Below are positions 23,528 to 35,659 of a stretch of 64,000 nt of DNA, piece after piece (the stretch's first letter is position 1; every line of letters begins with the position of its first letter). The stretch spans positions 56,051 to 120,050 of the forward strand of contig CDMY01000324.1 in the NCBI GenBank assembly GCA_001179505.1, read 5' to 3'. Under the pieces are notes generated by a model. That model had not been told where the DNA came from, did not search any database, and saw only the letters and a list, made by a program, of their open reading frames with translations. The translations under genes were made by a program, and so were the position numbers. Origin of the DNA: Vitrella brassicaformis (taxonomy: Eukaryota; Sar; Vitrellaceae).

Positions 23528-25653
23528 ATGTCGCACCAGCAGCAGCCCGGCGAGCCGTTCCCCGTGACCCTCTCACGCGGTGGAGCGCCAGCCTTTGCCC
23601 TCTCGGCCTCCAAAGAGTTGGCCTTCGGCATTGACGATGGCTCCCTCTCACCTGACGCAGCGGCCCAGCTCCTGACGCAAGAGAAGGCCGACCCCAACGG
23701 GCGGTACTACGACACTTCCCTCGACCGTTTGGATTCTCTGCTGCATCTGGCTGCCGAGAAGTGTATCGGAGAGGATGGTGCCGCGATGCTGGAGTGCCTC
23801 ATCAAGGACGCTGGAGCGGATGTGAACTTCGTTGATGTTGTTGAGGCCGGCAACAACAGGAGACCACTGGACTCCCTGCTAGCCCGCCTGCGTCGAGCCG
23901 ACCGCCGTCTGCTGTTGGCCCTCCTGCCCATGATCGAGACCCTCCTGAGGCACGGCGCCAGGTGCTACTTTGGTGGTGCTGGTGCGTTGCAGTCGCTCTT
24001 CGCCAGTTCCGCCATGGAAGAGGTCTCGGCCACGGGGTGCCTTGAGGTCGTCACTCGGCTGACCACTGCCGCAGCAGCGGCACCCACACCACCCAGCCTC
24101 GGCGGAGACTTCGCTCTCAGCAAGGCATGTAGGTGCCAATTCCGACAGGAGGAGGACCAGCAGCAGCAGCAGCAGGAGCAGCAGAAGAGAGATGGGGCGT
24201 ATGACAGCCACGCGGACCCCCACATCGCCATTCTCGAGAAACTAGTAGAGGGGATGGGGCGGAAGGTGCTGGAGGGCTTCATCGCCAAGGAGGCGTTGAA
24301 TCACGCCGTCGACCGTCAGAACAGAGCTGTGGTGTATTGGTTGGTGAGGCAGGGAGTGAGGGCTGATGATGACGCACTCTCTCGTGCTCACTGGGATGTG
24401 GATGTGATATCATTGCTGGTGCGTGAGGCAGGAGCTCACGTAGACAGGGGGTGGCGGCAGCCCCTTGTCCGCTTTGTGGGGGGAGGTCACGACACTGCTG
24501 CGCAGCACCTGATCCAATTGGGGGCATCGGTAGACAGAGCACTCACCCACCTTCCCACGACAGCCAGAGATAAGCAGCGCATTTTGTCGGTGTATCACGA
24601 CTATCTCAATCGCTCTGTCCCCACACACGCCATGGGCTTCATCAACACGTCCCTCGCCCCTCTGCGCACTCTGTCTGCCCTGTCGGCTTCCCACTCTGTG
24701 TTCGGTGTGGGTGTGTTGTGCAGTCAGATTGCCTCGTACGTAGAGCCTCTACCGCTGCCCTTCTCTGATCGCACGCCACTCGGGCGGCGGCTCAACGCGG
24801 CACTGTCTTTCTTCGTCTCACGTGTCTGCAATGTGGCCAGCCCCTGTGAGCGGCGCCGTTTGTTTCGGCACACTGCCTTCGTCACGCCACACACCACACA
24901 CACGGACACATCAGATAGCCAGGGAGGGGGAGAGGGAGAGGGCGGGCAGGTAGGCGAGGGCATCGTGTATGGCCTCCGTGACGTGATCCACCTGATTCGG
25001 TGTGAGGAGGCGCTCCACTACCAGCTGCCTGACATCGACAGTGGATTCGGCAATGGCAAGCCATTCGAGTGTGCCTTCGATGGCCGTGTGGTGGTGGGCG
25101 GGGCGGGGGGAGGGCAGTGTGTGGTGCAGACGATAGATAGGTGGGAGGCCATGGGTGAGAGGAGGCCGCCCGGTGCGCTGTGGAGTGAGGAGTCATCGGA
25201 TGATGATGATAGCTCGGACGACTCAGATGAGGATGACGACATCGATGAGGTCAGCAGGGAGGGGCACACAGTCACATGCATGTGATGATCCACTGTTGTG
25301 TGTGTGCAGGACGGCATGGATGAGGACGGCCTGGAGGACGCCGGGGACGGCGACGATCTAGATGAGGTGGAAGGAGGCACATGTGCACACGCATGATTTG
25401 TGTGGTCTGTGTATGTGTAAAGGGTTTCATGGCCGAGGACGGCATGGACGGCGACCTGGGAGAGGAGGACGGCGATATGATCGACGACGATGACGAGCCG
25501 CAGCACACTGAGGACGACCAGTGAGTTGAGGGGGGAGGGGTGGATGGGGGCACTCTGCATGAGTACACACATGGCTGTCTGTCTGTCTGTCTCTCTCACA
25601 GGAGTGTCGATGAGATGGATGAGGAGCACAGCAGCAGCGATCCGCTCATCTGA
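23528..25653 (+). CDS. Ankyrin-repeat-like protein with acidic C-terminal tail
   Basis: Four exons: 23528-25249, 25310-25366, 25423-25520 and 25602-25653. All phases close; 642 residues. Residues 60-350 carry degenerate ankyrin-type helices and loops: LDSLLHLAAEKCIG, CLIKDAGADVNFVD, MIETLLRHGARC, VYWLVRQGVRAD, LLVREAGAHVD and HLIQLGASVDRA. This suggests a protein-binding solenoid. A Gln run coded by CAG repeats sits near residue 215. The C-terminal ~90 residues, spread over three tiny exons, are almost all Asp/Glu/Gly/Ser with repeated DGMDEDG-like units. No catalytic domain is seen. The function is unknown; the acidic tail is reminiscent of nuclear or chaperone proteins, which is only a suggestion. 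Confidence 0.72.
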
Positions 25654-26309
25654 AAGGCTAGGTACGCCAAGCGACTCGCAGACCACCGGCCTCTCTCCTC
25701 TGCTGCTGCTCACGGCTGTGTTTGGTTGTCTGTGTGCTTCAGATCACAGAAAGTAGCTATTGGTTGAGTGGCCGGCCGTTGGTGCCCCCATCACGCCCAT
25801 GACCGACGAGTACGTGTCGTGGGCCCCCTACCAGCAGAAGGCCTCTCTTGCTGGAGATTCGCTGCCTGGCTGGATGCATCCACCCACCCACCCATCCATC
25901 CATCCATCCATCCATCCATCCATGTGTCTTCGTGTGTGTTCATGTGTGAGACCATTTGCGTGTGTGTGTATGGGGGGTGGTGTCCATCTCGATGCGTTCG
26001 TTCATCGTGTTGTTCATTCAACCCGTGTGTACAGCTAACTAAGAGCTTGGCGGCAAGAAATCTCCTTTACCCACTCACTCATCCATCCGCCCTGGCCCCT
26101 TCCCCTGCGGCTCAGCGCTTGTCCGTTGCAAGGTCCCTTCCCCGGCTTAGCTCGCCTCTTGAAGTTCTGAGCTCGCAATTTTCGTCGGCCCCCCCGGCCG
26201 TCGATATTTGACCCTTCCCAGGCCGCCCCTTCTCTCGCCATCTGTTGGCCCTTGCTGTTGAGACTCTGTTGAGTGAGACGGTGTCTATCTGCGTTGCGAT
26301 TGAGTGAGG
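25654..26309. other. Intergenic with dispersed repeat and (ATCC)n
   Basis: Contains an (ATCC)n/(CACC)n tract at about 25880-25922 and copy B of the dispersed repeat. A short open frame at 25760-25860 (MTDEYVSWAPYQQKASL) has protein-like composition but no splice partners or recognisable homology; it might be an exon relic. The right end is the 5' flank of the F-box-like gene. Confidence 0.45.
25941..26099 (+). repeat. Dispersed repeat, copy B
   Basis: Partner of the copy at 138-268, with the same block order: TGTGAGACCATTTG, TG tract, GATGCGTTC, TTCATCGTG, GTGTACAGCTA and CACCCACTCACTCATCCATCC. Copy B carries an extra ~15-base insertion after TTCATCGTG. Same orientation as copy A, about 25.8 kb apart. 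Confidence 0.6.
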
Positions 26310-28431
26310 ATGCTGCCCTTCTACCCCTACAGAGGCCACTGGATGGGCACGGCGCCTGCTCGTCCGCCTCCCCCCACATCTGGTTCTCCACAATTCATCC
26401 GTTTCCCCATCGCCTCGCCTCAACTTGCCCCACCTCCCCCGGCAGTTCACATGATGCGTCCTATCGTCTGTCCTCCTCTCGTCACACAAGGCCCCTCTTG
26501 CGTGCCGCCGCATCCCACGCCCGCTCCTCCCTTTGCCGGGCGCCCCAATGCCATAAGGCCCCCTCTCGTCCCCCCGAGCTCATTCTTCGTCCCGCCATAC
26601 CCCACCGTCGCCCCTCCCGCGTCTGCCATGCGGGTGAGACCCCCTCTTGTCGGCGCCCCTCCCCTGAGGCCTCCCATTTCGCCTGCTGTTTTCGCTGGGT
26701 CAGCAGGAAAACGGAGCCCACATCTGACTGGCAATGCCTCGGAATGCTGTTGTGTCGTTTGTGTGTGTCTATGACTCAGATCGCATCATCATGTGCGAGT
26801 GGCTGTACAGGTGTCACAAGCAGCCGTCACGAGACATCATCCTGCCGCAGCTGCATCTCTGTCATCTGGTCGGTCTTTTCCACTCCAGAATCGCCTTGTC
26901 TCTTTCCACCATGTCATGTGTGCGTCTCGGACAGGTCCGGTGACCGTCACGCCGGCGCCAGCCGACGATCGTCCTGTGTTCGGCAAGTGGAGGTCCAGAG
27001 ACGTTGTCCCGCCGCCACCGCGTTGTCTGATTGGCCCTGCAAGTCCGCGGCCGCTGATGAGCCAGCAGCAGCTGCGCAGCAAGCGCAGGAGCATCTTCAA
27101 GTGGACCAGGCGCAGGACTAACAATACGCAGGTGGACGAGCATTGATTGACTCGTCCGTACTTGGGGTTATCCGCACTTCGTGTCTGTGTTGATATGGGT
27201 GTGTGTATATTTGCAGAGACACGCTACCTGGGGCGAGAGCAGTGCCCACATGGTTCCGTCTGAGGTGTGGCGTCAGGGGGTGGTGTCGTCCCTTCCTCTG
27301 GCCGACGTGGTGGCCCTGCGCAACACCTCGTCTACCTTCAGCTGCCGAGACGTGTATTCTGTGCCTGTCGACGTCTGGCGGGAGCTGATGATGCCCTGCT
27401 TTGCTGTGAGGGATCTGGCGGCCATCCGGACCACCTCTCGCAGCTTCGGCATGTCAATCGTCTCCGCCAGGGAGATGCTGCATCGCCTTGACGCTCTCCT
27501 TGAGGGCCACAAGCTCACGGGGATCATCGATATCGAACGCGCAGCAACAGGAGCCGGGATTGGTGGCCTGCAGTTTTTCCAAGCCCTGCTCCAGTGCTGT
27601 TATCTGCTGGAGCAGGGTGCTACCGAGTGGCGGATGATGAGACATTTCATCCGTGCAGCGGCATGCTATCGGCTGACCCCTGACAGCGGGCTGCCTCTGA
27701 AGGTGTCGGCTCAGCTGGTGACTGAGGAGCTGCCCACCCTGCCCACCGACCAGCCCCTGATGATGGCCATCTATCGGCTTATTGGGCCTCTGCTGACCTA
27801 CCCCTCCGGATACACACTGGCGCTGCGGGACGGTGACGATGAGGGAACCTATCGACTCGGCAGTTATGAGTTCCGTGTGGTGCCGCCGACTGAACTGCCC
27901 CCCGGCCATCGGTATGCGCATAGATACAAGGCGGCCGATCCTGTGGTGCGGCTAGGGCCGTTTGCGGAGGGATCCCGGCTGCTGCCGTCCTTCTCATCGC
28001 TGCTGTTCCACTGCCTCTGTGAGCGTTGGCATATCCGACCCGCACCCAAGGAGAGAACCGTGCTGTACAAACTCTTGGGGCATGCTGACCCGAGGTATCG
28101 GTCTCTGCTCACGAGCGACATTCCTGATGAGGACGGCATTGTCGCGGACAGCCTCGTCGACAACGGAAACCTGCAGGCGGACGCGGCTGAGCATCGCTAT
28201 GTCCTCATCAGCGGCTATCGACCGGACGAGACATCCGGCGGCATTCTCTCGGTGGGAGGCGGCAGCGTCAGTCTGCTCACCAACGAGGTGCCCATCGGAC
28301 TCGCCGATTGGATGACTGACGCCCGTCTGCCCGTCGCGATGCCGCCATTGCGGCGGGTGCTGAGGCCCTTCAACTTAGAGTGGGACATCATCGACAGTCG
28401 GCGACTCAACACGGAATACTGGATGGACTGA
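26310..28431 (+). CDS. Proline-rich protein with F-box-like tandem motifs
   Basis: Four exons: 26310-26633, 26780-26810 (31 bases), 26935-27131 and 27217-28431. All phases close; about 588 residues. The first ~110 residues are Pro-rich with repeated PPL/PPxP units (PPPPTSG, APPPPAVH). A basic Ser/Arg segment (LRSKRRSIFKWTRRR) links to the C-terminal part. There two copies of an F-box-like helix pattern follow each other: VWRQGVVSSLPLADVVALRN then VWRELMMPCFAVRDLAAIRT, each ending in TS-(S/R)-(T/S)-F. F-boxes normally dock substrate receptors onto SCF ubiquitin ligases. The remaining ~330 residues have no family I recognise (contains YKLLGHADPRYRSLLTSDIP). The first donor was chosen because GTGAGA keeps phase; the frame stays open beyond it, so a longer first exon is possible. 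Confidence 0.6.
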
Positions 28432-28761
28432 TGCGTATTAGTCGCCCGGCCAGAAGGGGAGACAGGTAGCTGTGAGTTGTGTTTGTATGTCTACGAAGGG
28501 CACATCCATGAATGAGACATTGGCTGAGTGGCGGCTGAATGCACGAGCGGGCAGCGGATCGGATTTTTCTAATCGATTGAAATGAGAACCCTGAGTCTGT
28601 CGATCAGCGACTTGAGGGGACATGAGACACGGCAAAAAGTGCAATCGTTGAAAGCATGCTCACAGAGAGAAATCCAACAAGCCCTTCATTGATTCACCTC
28701 ACCACACCACACCCTACCACACAACTCACATCACCTTGCATCACATCACATGGCCCCCCAG
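28432..28761. other. Convergent intergenic region
   Basis: Lies between two gene 3' ends (F-box-like on plus, LRR/TLDc-like on minus). AT-richer than its neighbours, with a CACCACACCAC run near 28700-28712. I see no gene or clear terminator. Confidence 0.5.
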
Positions 28762-31700
28762 TCAGTCGCCCGTCTGCACAACCAGGCGTAGCACCTCTAC
28801 CTCATCGGCGCGAATGAGCTTATTCGTCGGCTCCCACATCACTCGCACGACACACAGCCCTTCCCCCGGTGTCCCTGCTGAATCCGGTGCCCACAGCCCC
28901 AGCAATACCATACACCCATTTGCGTCCAAGTCTCTCACCGTCATTTTACCATAATGATCCAGTGCCATTCGTCTCAACGCTAGGTCGCGAAAGAATGGTC
29001 CACTCGGGAAACACGACTGAAACGTTATCTGTGCACCCCCTGTCGTCTTGAAGATGAGTCCATCAGAGGAATTGCGGTTGCTGTGCCCATCGCAGACAAC
29101 GAGGCTAGGCGGGCGTGCCCCCACTGGCAGCTCAGGCGCTGGATGCAGGCTGGTGTCGATGAAGCAGCCGTGGATTGACGCGTCGCTGCGGATTAGGAAG
29201 ACGAGACAGCTGGCATCGCCAACACGATTGAGCATATCGGTGTACGCAAATCCATGCACGGTGCCCCTGCAAGGACGCCACGCGCAAGAATAAGGAATTC
29301 AGCAGCAAATCAAGGAAGGCCGGATCACGTAAGTATCGTAATACTTGTACAGCAGCTCGACGCCTGTGATGTGTTTGCCCGTCTTCTGCAGTATGGCCAT
29401 CAGCTGACTAACGGAGACGGTCACAGAGGGGCTGGGGATGCACGGCCCATCGCCATGCAGCCGCATCATGGGCTCCATCACCATTCCGTGTCTCTCCATC
29501 TCTGACAGAAGTGACGCCTTGAGACGTTCAGGCGCGTATGGGGGGTCGATTCCACTCATGGGTGCAGCAGCACGCATTCGCCCGGCAAAGTCACGAACAA
29601 GCATCCCCGCAGAGACATCAGGGCTAAGTGAGGAGAGGTAGCGATCCGGCATCCGGGTCATGTTCTGGAAGGTGGCCAGCGGCGGCTGCTGCGATTGGCT
29701 TGCTGTGAGCGATGGGAATGGAGGTCCAGTAGTGCTTCGCGAGTAGGCAAATGCTGCCCCCTGCATCTGATGGCAGACAGGGGGAAATGACATGGTGTCC
29801 GATGCCTTCTGCGCCGATATGATCCCACCTACCCGCTTGATGTCGCTGGCCGTCAAGACGAGGCGGCTCTCCACTTCTTTCCATGTCCAAAAGACCAGGT
29901 CAGGGCCGAAGCGTCGTTCTGTGGCCATATTGAGAGCATCCAGATGGGATGAGACATCGGGGCTATCGGGCAGGACGATTGTCAGGCTATTGATGGATTG
30001 GATCTCGAGCAACGACCATATGCTCGACAGCAGGAAGGTGCCGGGCTCAACAGCATCCGAATATGGCACTGCAGTGAGTGAGACATAGAGACATAGAAAC
30101 CCCAAGCCGTCAAATAAAACGAGCGGACTCGTTTATGTCTTACCATCCAGGTGTATGACTAGGCTGTTGATGTGGGGCATCTGGTCCTTGTGATCGCCCA
30201 GTGTGATGCCCTCCCTCTCGTTCTCAGCCTTGACGAACTCCCGACGATCCTCAGACATGAGCCCGAAAGTCAGCGTGCTGAACCCACCGTGGCCTCCACC
30301 GATGAGCGCTTGGCGCACCTCTGTCTCGCTGCCGCCAATGACAAACGTCTCCAGCGATGGCATGTGAGGCCTCATGACGGCTGCGAGCCGGGATGCGGCC
30401 TCTTCCTTGACGATGAGGACCTTGACCTTCTGGAGCTTCTCTTTGATGGCCAGCAGCCTGATGTTCGCATGCTGTCCATCGCCTGGCCGCAACGACTCAA
30501 GTGTCAGCTCTCTCGGCACCCCCGACGTGCTCATTTGCCCAAGCAGGACCAACACGTCTGTCGCGGTCAAGTCCATCAGATGCATGCTGTCGAGACGCGG
30601 CCCTTTGCTCAGCACTGCTTTGGCAACCCCCAGCCCAATGCGACTCGAAAGCGTCAGGCTCTTCACGGCCAGGAGGCCATCGCTCTTGAAGGCCTTGAGT
30701 TCGGCAGGATCTGGCGGGATGGCGTTGGCTGGTGGAGTGAATCCCTCGGCACACTTGATGGAGATCGTGCACCTTGTGAAGCTGCAGATAAGCCTGAGGT
30801 CGTCCACCATGCTGTCGTCGATGGTATCGTTCGATCTGTCCAGTTGGTCTTGTGTGACGGTCCACACGTAGTGGTATGCAGCAGATGATGGTCGCAATTT
30901 AGCGTCCGGTTTCGACGAGAGGACACTCGGGGTCCTCAACTCGGGGCCCCATTCGCACGTTACAGTACTCCAACAGGGCACTGAGCAGTTGTGGACCGAA
31001 GCCGGAGACCTCGGGGAATTGGGTATAAGCCAGGAGATGGTTGAGCGGAAATTCGATGTCTCCACTGCCGTCGGCTGAAGAGAAGCCGTCGACTGAAGAG
31101 ATGTTACCAACAAGGACGGTGGACGGAAAGTGGAGACATCGACGAAGGGGGCCGCAAATACGCTCTACGAAGGTGGCCACGGCTTTGAATGTATCGTAGT
31201 CGTTGAGCAAGAGGGAATGGCAGTCGCTGTCCGACACAACGAGCACCAGGTCTACCAGCGACTTCGAGCACCCACGGTCCACCAAACACTTCTGCAGACA
31301 GTGGGAAGCAAGAGAGATCGGCATTACTGACGCCACCATTTTCCCTGCTTTCTGTGTCTCAGTCTGTACCTGCAGCTGCCGGATTCCGTCTCTGATGTCG
31401 GTCGGTTCAAGTCCATAGAATTTGATGCTGTCGACATACTCAAGCTTTGCCAGAGGCCCCTCAGTTCCCGGCTTTGCCGGAGGGATGGCCTCAAGCAGCT
31501 CAGCAAGCTGCGGTGGAGCAGCGGGAACCCTCACGTGTAACTGCTGAAGGGATCTGGTTGAAGCAATGACTGGTCTGATGCAGTCGTTGTCCTCGGTCGC
31601 CACATCCATCACGCTCTCGAGCGCTGGCAGGGCCCATCCCCGCCCATTCACCACAGAGTGGCCGTCGTGGACGCACTCGAAATCCGTGAGGGCCGGGAGG

Positions 31701-32722
31701 TTGATCGATTGGGAACGGACGGCGGCAGGAGGAACGGCATTCACAGTGTTGGCCCGCTCGATCTCAGGGAGCCCAATGTTTGGAATCCGCACCGTTTCGA
31801 AGGTCAACGACTTGAGGGACCCCTCGCTCATCGTGGTGGCAGGCCCTGCTTCTGTCGCGCTATTTTTTGCCCCAGCGCGTGGCCCTCGATGAGCGCGATG
31901 ACGCTTCCGAAACACCACAATGGTGCATCGATGTAATCGTCGTCGTCATCGTCATCAGAATCCTCACTCAATGAATCATCGTCATCGTCCTTCGAAGCCC
32001 ATGAACACGGAAAGCGGTGTGTGACGGCAGTCAGGTTGATCATCTGCTTGCCGAGCTCGTGTGCCGTCTGCGGGGTCATCTGCTCCCAAAAGTTCCTTTG
32101 GCATGTGTTGCTGTAGTCGATGACGAGCCCCGTGTGGTGCTGTAGGACAATGCCGCTGACTGGCGAGGGCAGGGGCGGCTTGAGACACCACACGGGGTTG
32201 ATGAAGGCGTACAGACCGACTTGAAGCTCACGAGGCTGCACATCGACAGGCGACAGACGAGAGACACACCCTATCGGCTGCGTCTTGGGTCCTCTCTTTG
32301 TCCCTCTTACCACTGGAATGCCTTGCCAGCCCTGCATCCGAATGGCCTGCACGAAGTATCGGAGAGAGAGAGATGCATGACGCATGGGTGCTTGTGGTCA
32401 CGTGTCTTGCCTTGAAGACGCCAGCCATCGCTTTGTTGTCCGCCGCAGAGGCATTGTTGCCAGCGGGGTGACCCGAGGAAGAGGCTTCATCGTTCTCGCT
32501 GCCTGAGGGCAAAGCAATTGGGGCAAAGTGAAATGGCAACAGATAGACCATACACTTTCGCCATGCATGATCAAGCGTACCAGGGCGACATCGTCGCCTC
32601 CGAGTCATTCTGTGGGCAGGCGGGGCGGCCCGATCGTCTGCAGTCAATCTGCAGTTGCGAGCTTTGCGGGGCGGGGAGGCGAGGCGACCGACACATGGCT
32701 CCTTTGACGTGTTGTACAGCAT
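28762..32722 (-). CDS. LRR-like protein with TLDc-like C-terminal domain
   Basis: Eight exons on minus: 32722-32581, 32502-32411, 32346-31916, 31859-31370, 31291-30964, 30848-30144, 30068-29351 and 29266-28762. Phases close; about 1136 residues. The second intron starts GC (AAG/GCAAGA). An Asp/Ser-rich acidic run (DDDDDSLSEDSDDDDDDD) sits near residue 200. Exons 4-6 have irregular leucine-rich spacing typical of LRR folds (SLKSLTFETVRIPNIGLPEI, LLAVKSLTLSSRIGLGVAKA, LETFVIGGSETEV). The final ~170 residues (VHGFAYTDMLNRVGDASCLV, FLIRSD, IHGCFID, then LIFKTTGGAQITFQ) resemble the TLDc fold, whose animal members protect against oxidative stress or regulate V-ATPase. The TLDc assignment is by eye and tentative. 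No F-box is visible. The splice pairs at 30964/30848 and 29351/29266 have alternatives. Confidence 0.55.
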
Positions 32723-32757
32723 CGGGCACTCATAGATCTGAGTGACTGAGAAGCGGC
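32723..32757. promoter_or_regulatory. 35-base divergent start-to-start spacer
   Basis: Only 35 bases separate the inferred start codons of the minus-strand LRR/TLDc-like gene and the plus-strand glycosyltransferase. Promoter elements for each gene must overlap the other gene's 5' sequence unless one start is misplaced or leader exons lie upstream. It contains ATAGATCTGAGTGACTGAG; no known element recognised. Confidence 0.4.
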
Positions 32758-34943
32758 ATGGCCTCGCCAGCCCTCGACGCGCCGTTCTGGTCAGGCGAGG
32801 ACGGGCCGGAGGTGTACTGTCCGTCGCGCTGGGGTGTGTGGTCGCCAAACGACCAAGAGTGGACATTCATGGTGCAGCAGATCTGGGAGGTGAGACCAAA
32901 CACTGACATGAAGTGCATGCCACATGCAGCAATGCCGCAAGTGTGGTTCTCTTGTGATCAGGAGGAGAGCATGGCGCTCAGGTGTTCGTCGCACAGCGAC
33001 GCTCCCCGCATCCCCAAGATCATCCACCAGATCTGGCTCGGAGGCAACCAGATACCGCCGGAATGGTACGGCAGACACACATCCGCACATAGCTTGTCAC
33101 AGGGAACACAACGCTCTCTCTTTCTCTCTCTCTCTGTGTGTGTGTGTGTGTGTGTGTGTGAGTGTTCAGTATCCCGTGGATGGAGTCGTGGAAGCGCTAC
33201 CACCCTGACTGGGAATACAAGTGGGCATACAGTTTGGATTGCGCACTACTCTGGTTTTCCTGCATTGGACTGCGTGTGGTCAGGCTGTGGCAAGATGGCG
33301 ACCTGGAGAATCTCCCGTAAGGAACGCAAAGCCAACAGCACCACACAACGTTGCAATGCATTGACGTTTGTCCTGCCTGCCTGCCTACCTGCCCGTGTGA
33401 TGGTTGTGTGCAGGCTGCTGCCCCGCTGCCGTGCGTTGATAGCATCGGCCTCCAACCCGGCAGAGAAGGCCGATATACTGCGGCTGGAGGTGGATGGGCA
33501 TCAGAGAAGCCTGCCTGGCATGAGAGAGGGATGCCGTCGTCGACTATGTGTCTGTCGCCTGTGTGTCTGCTATCTGTCAGCTGTTGCGGCTGTTTGGTGG
33601 GCTGTATGTGGATGTGGATTTTGAGTGCCTTCAGCCGATGGACCGACTCCACCACACGTACTGTACCTACGCCGCTATACGACGCCCACCTGCCTGGCCT
33701 GCCGTGCGCGGCGGCATTACTCTCTCCTTCTGTCCGCTGCGTTGTTTTGCTGAGTGCCTGCAGGTGTGACTTCTACTGCGGCGCTGCGAGCGTCGGCGTA
33801 TTCGAAATCAACAACGGCCTCATCGCCGCCAAACCTGGTCGGCCCTTGGCACACACGGACGGGAGAGGGATGGCGGGGCGGAAGGTGTGCATGCCATGCC
33901 ATGCCATGCGTGGTCTGTCTGGTCTGGGTGTGGTGTCCCTGCCCTGCGCGTGCCTGCCTGCCTGCCTGCCTGCCTCACACGAATGACATGTGGTTCGAAC
34001 GTTCAGGTAGTGCGCTGGTGTGGTACCTGCTGGAGCGCATCGGGCTGGCGTGGGTGGAGTGGGGCAAGGAGGACGTCGACCCCAAACACCAAACATTCCA
34101 CATTCTCAACCAAAAAGGGTGCGGTGCGTTCGTAGAGTAGACAGACACTCATAAAGGGAGGCGGGCAACACCACACCACACCACACCCTTCCCCCTCCAC
34201 ATCCCCACTTCTGTCTGTCTGTGTGTGCTTGTCTTGTTGTCCTTTGTCTGTCAGGGCCTTCTCGCTGGAGATGCTTCACAGTCTGGGTGTGGTGCCGCGT
34301 GAGATGATGGGCCTGGCTGGTGTGGGGGGTGCGGACACCCGGCAGCCCACCCCGGCTGAGCAGGTGGCCATGAGCATGGGGGCCGACCTGGGCGGCGGGG
34401 CGGGGGCGGGCAGGAAGCCCAACGAACCATTTGCACCATTCATCGCAACCACAGGTACTCCCTACTGCAGCTGGTGAGAGAGGTCAACACCTGCAAACGA
34501 CTGACTGATGTGTGGCAGGTCCCGGCTTCTTCACGCGGGGCATCATGCGCTACTTCCGTGACCGCTTCAACCCTCCCCCCGCCCTGCCCTCCGCATCCGG
34601 ACCCTCCAGCAGCTCGGAGTCGTCATCGGCCGCAGCGGCCTCCGCACCATCGCCCGCCCCCATCGACTACAGCGAGAAGTGCGTGGTCTTCCCGCCGCGG
34701 TTCTTTTTCCCCACACCCAACACGCAGCACCGAGACCAACACATGCAGCCGGTGAGCATAGCCCGGAAGGGACACAGTTGCGTGAAGGAGGCGAGGCATA
34801 CCGACTTGTCTGTCCTCCTTGTTGTGTGTGGGGGTGTGTAGGGTGAGCGTCATTATGGCGAGTGTTCGTTGGCCGTGCACCACTGGCGGCGGACGTGGCG
34901 CGCACCCACGCCGGGGCAGCAGGGCGGGCCGACGCCGCACTAG
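32758..34943 (+). CDS. GT32-type glycosyltransferase (DXD motif)
   Basis: Eleven exons: 32758-32889, 32962-33065, 33170-33220, 33284-33316, 33414-33489, 33581-33657, 33764-33837, 34007-34118, 34255-34454, 34519-34751 and 34842-34943. All phases close; 397 residues. Hallmarks of the Gly_transf_sug/OCH1-type family appear in order: IPKIIHQIWLGG (about 65-76), WMESWKRYHPDWEYKLW, EKADILRLELLRLFGGLYVD, and DVDFE with the metal-binding DVD at 143-145. The end has CVVFPPRFFFP and HYGECSLAVHHWRRTW, as in many GT32 members. These enzymes transfer a sugar from a nucleotide-sugar in the Golgi or cell-surface glycan pathway. No N-terminal membrane anchor is visible, so either a leader exon is missing or the protein is soluble. 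Acceptor and donor sugars cannot be read from sequence. Confidence 0.85.
33137..33169 (+). repeat. Representative UG-tract 3' splice site
   Basis: The end of the second intron of the glycosyltransferase gene: (CT)n, then a pure (TG) tract of about 12 units, then AGTGTTCAG and the exon. It is listed as the clearest example of the pattern seen before acceptors across the window, replacing the usual pyrimidine tract. Confidence 0.6.
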
Positions 34944-35656
34944 CTGCTGTTGGGTTGCACGAGGAGGAAAGTGGCGTGAAGGTCACTCACGCGTGTCGCG
35001 GGATGGATGGATGATCCCCGTGCATGTGTGTGTTTCTGCCGGTCAATGCGATGCGATTGTGTGACCAGTTTTTGTTCCAGTGGTTTGTTGAGTGATTTGA
35101 GCCCCTACTGCACCCGTTGTCGGATAGAAATGCGTCTCATTTTGTCTGACGGCGGGTGTTCACGAACAAACCAACAGGAGAGAGAGATGATGGAATAGCT
35201 TCCTGTGTTTTCAGCCATGCATACGACTGGGATGCTTTCGAAGCTTTGGAGACGATTGATTTAATGCGCGTTCGTTGTCCCACCCATCCATCCATCCCCA
35301 TGTGTTATCCCTCTGTCGGACCCCATCCATGCCATACCATGCCATGCACCCCTTATCGGTAGGTACCACACGAGAGAAGACACCCACCCAGTAGACCCAG
35401 CCGGTCAGTCAGTCAGTCAGCCAGCCAGCCAGAAAGCAAATCACAGCCCAGCTAAGGCAGCCAGCCCATAAGTATACACACACCATCCTACCTATCCTAA
35501 GTAGGTGGAGTGAACATTGCATCGGGGGCAGGTGGATGAGGTGGGGTGGGGTGTGGGTGTGAGTGTGTCCATCCTAGTTGCCCTAGCCGTCCCTAGCCGT
35601 CCCTAGTCGTGCAGCACAGCATCAGCATCCATCCATCCTGTGGGGTGGGGTGAGGA
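34944..35656. other. Intergenic, simple-repeat rich
   Basis: Holds (CAGT)n/(CAGC)n at about 35404-35431, ATGCCATACC-type repeats near 35328-35350 and a TGGGGTGGGGTGTGGG run near 35536-35560. CCCTAGCCGTCCCTAGCCGTCCCTAGTCGT (three 10-base units) lies at about 35580-35609. No coding exon is convincing. Confidence 0.5.
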
Positions 35657-35659
35657 GGG

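Noticed and set aside
25880-25922. CRISPR-like or satellite array
   Set aside because: A plain (ATCC)n microsatellite with no unique spacers; the same applies to (CTGT)n, (TG)n and (CAGC)n tracts elsewhere.
30899-31918. Frameshifted pseudogene reading of the LRR-like gene (frames overlap at 31860-31916 and 30850-30964)
   Set aside because: Introns 31915-31860 (56 bases) and 30963-30849 (115 bases) with GT/AG ends restore phase, so no frameshift is needed.
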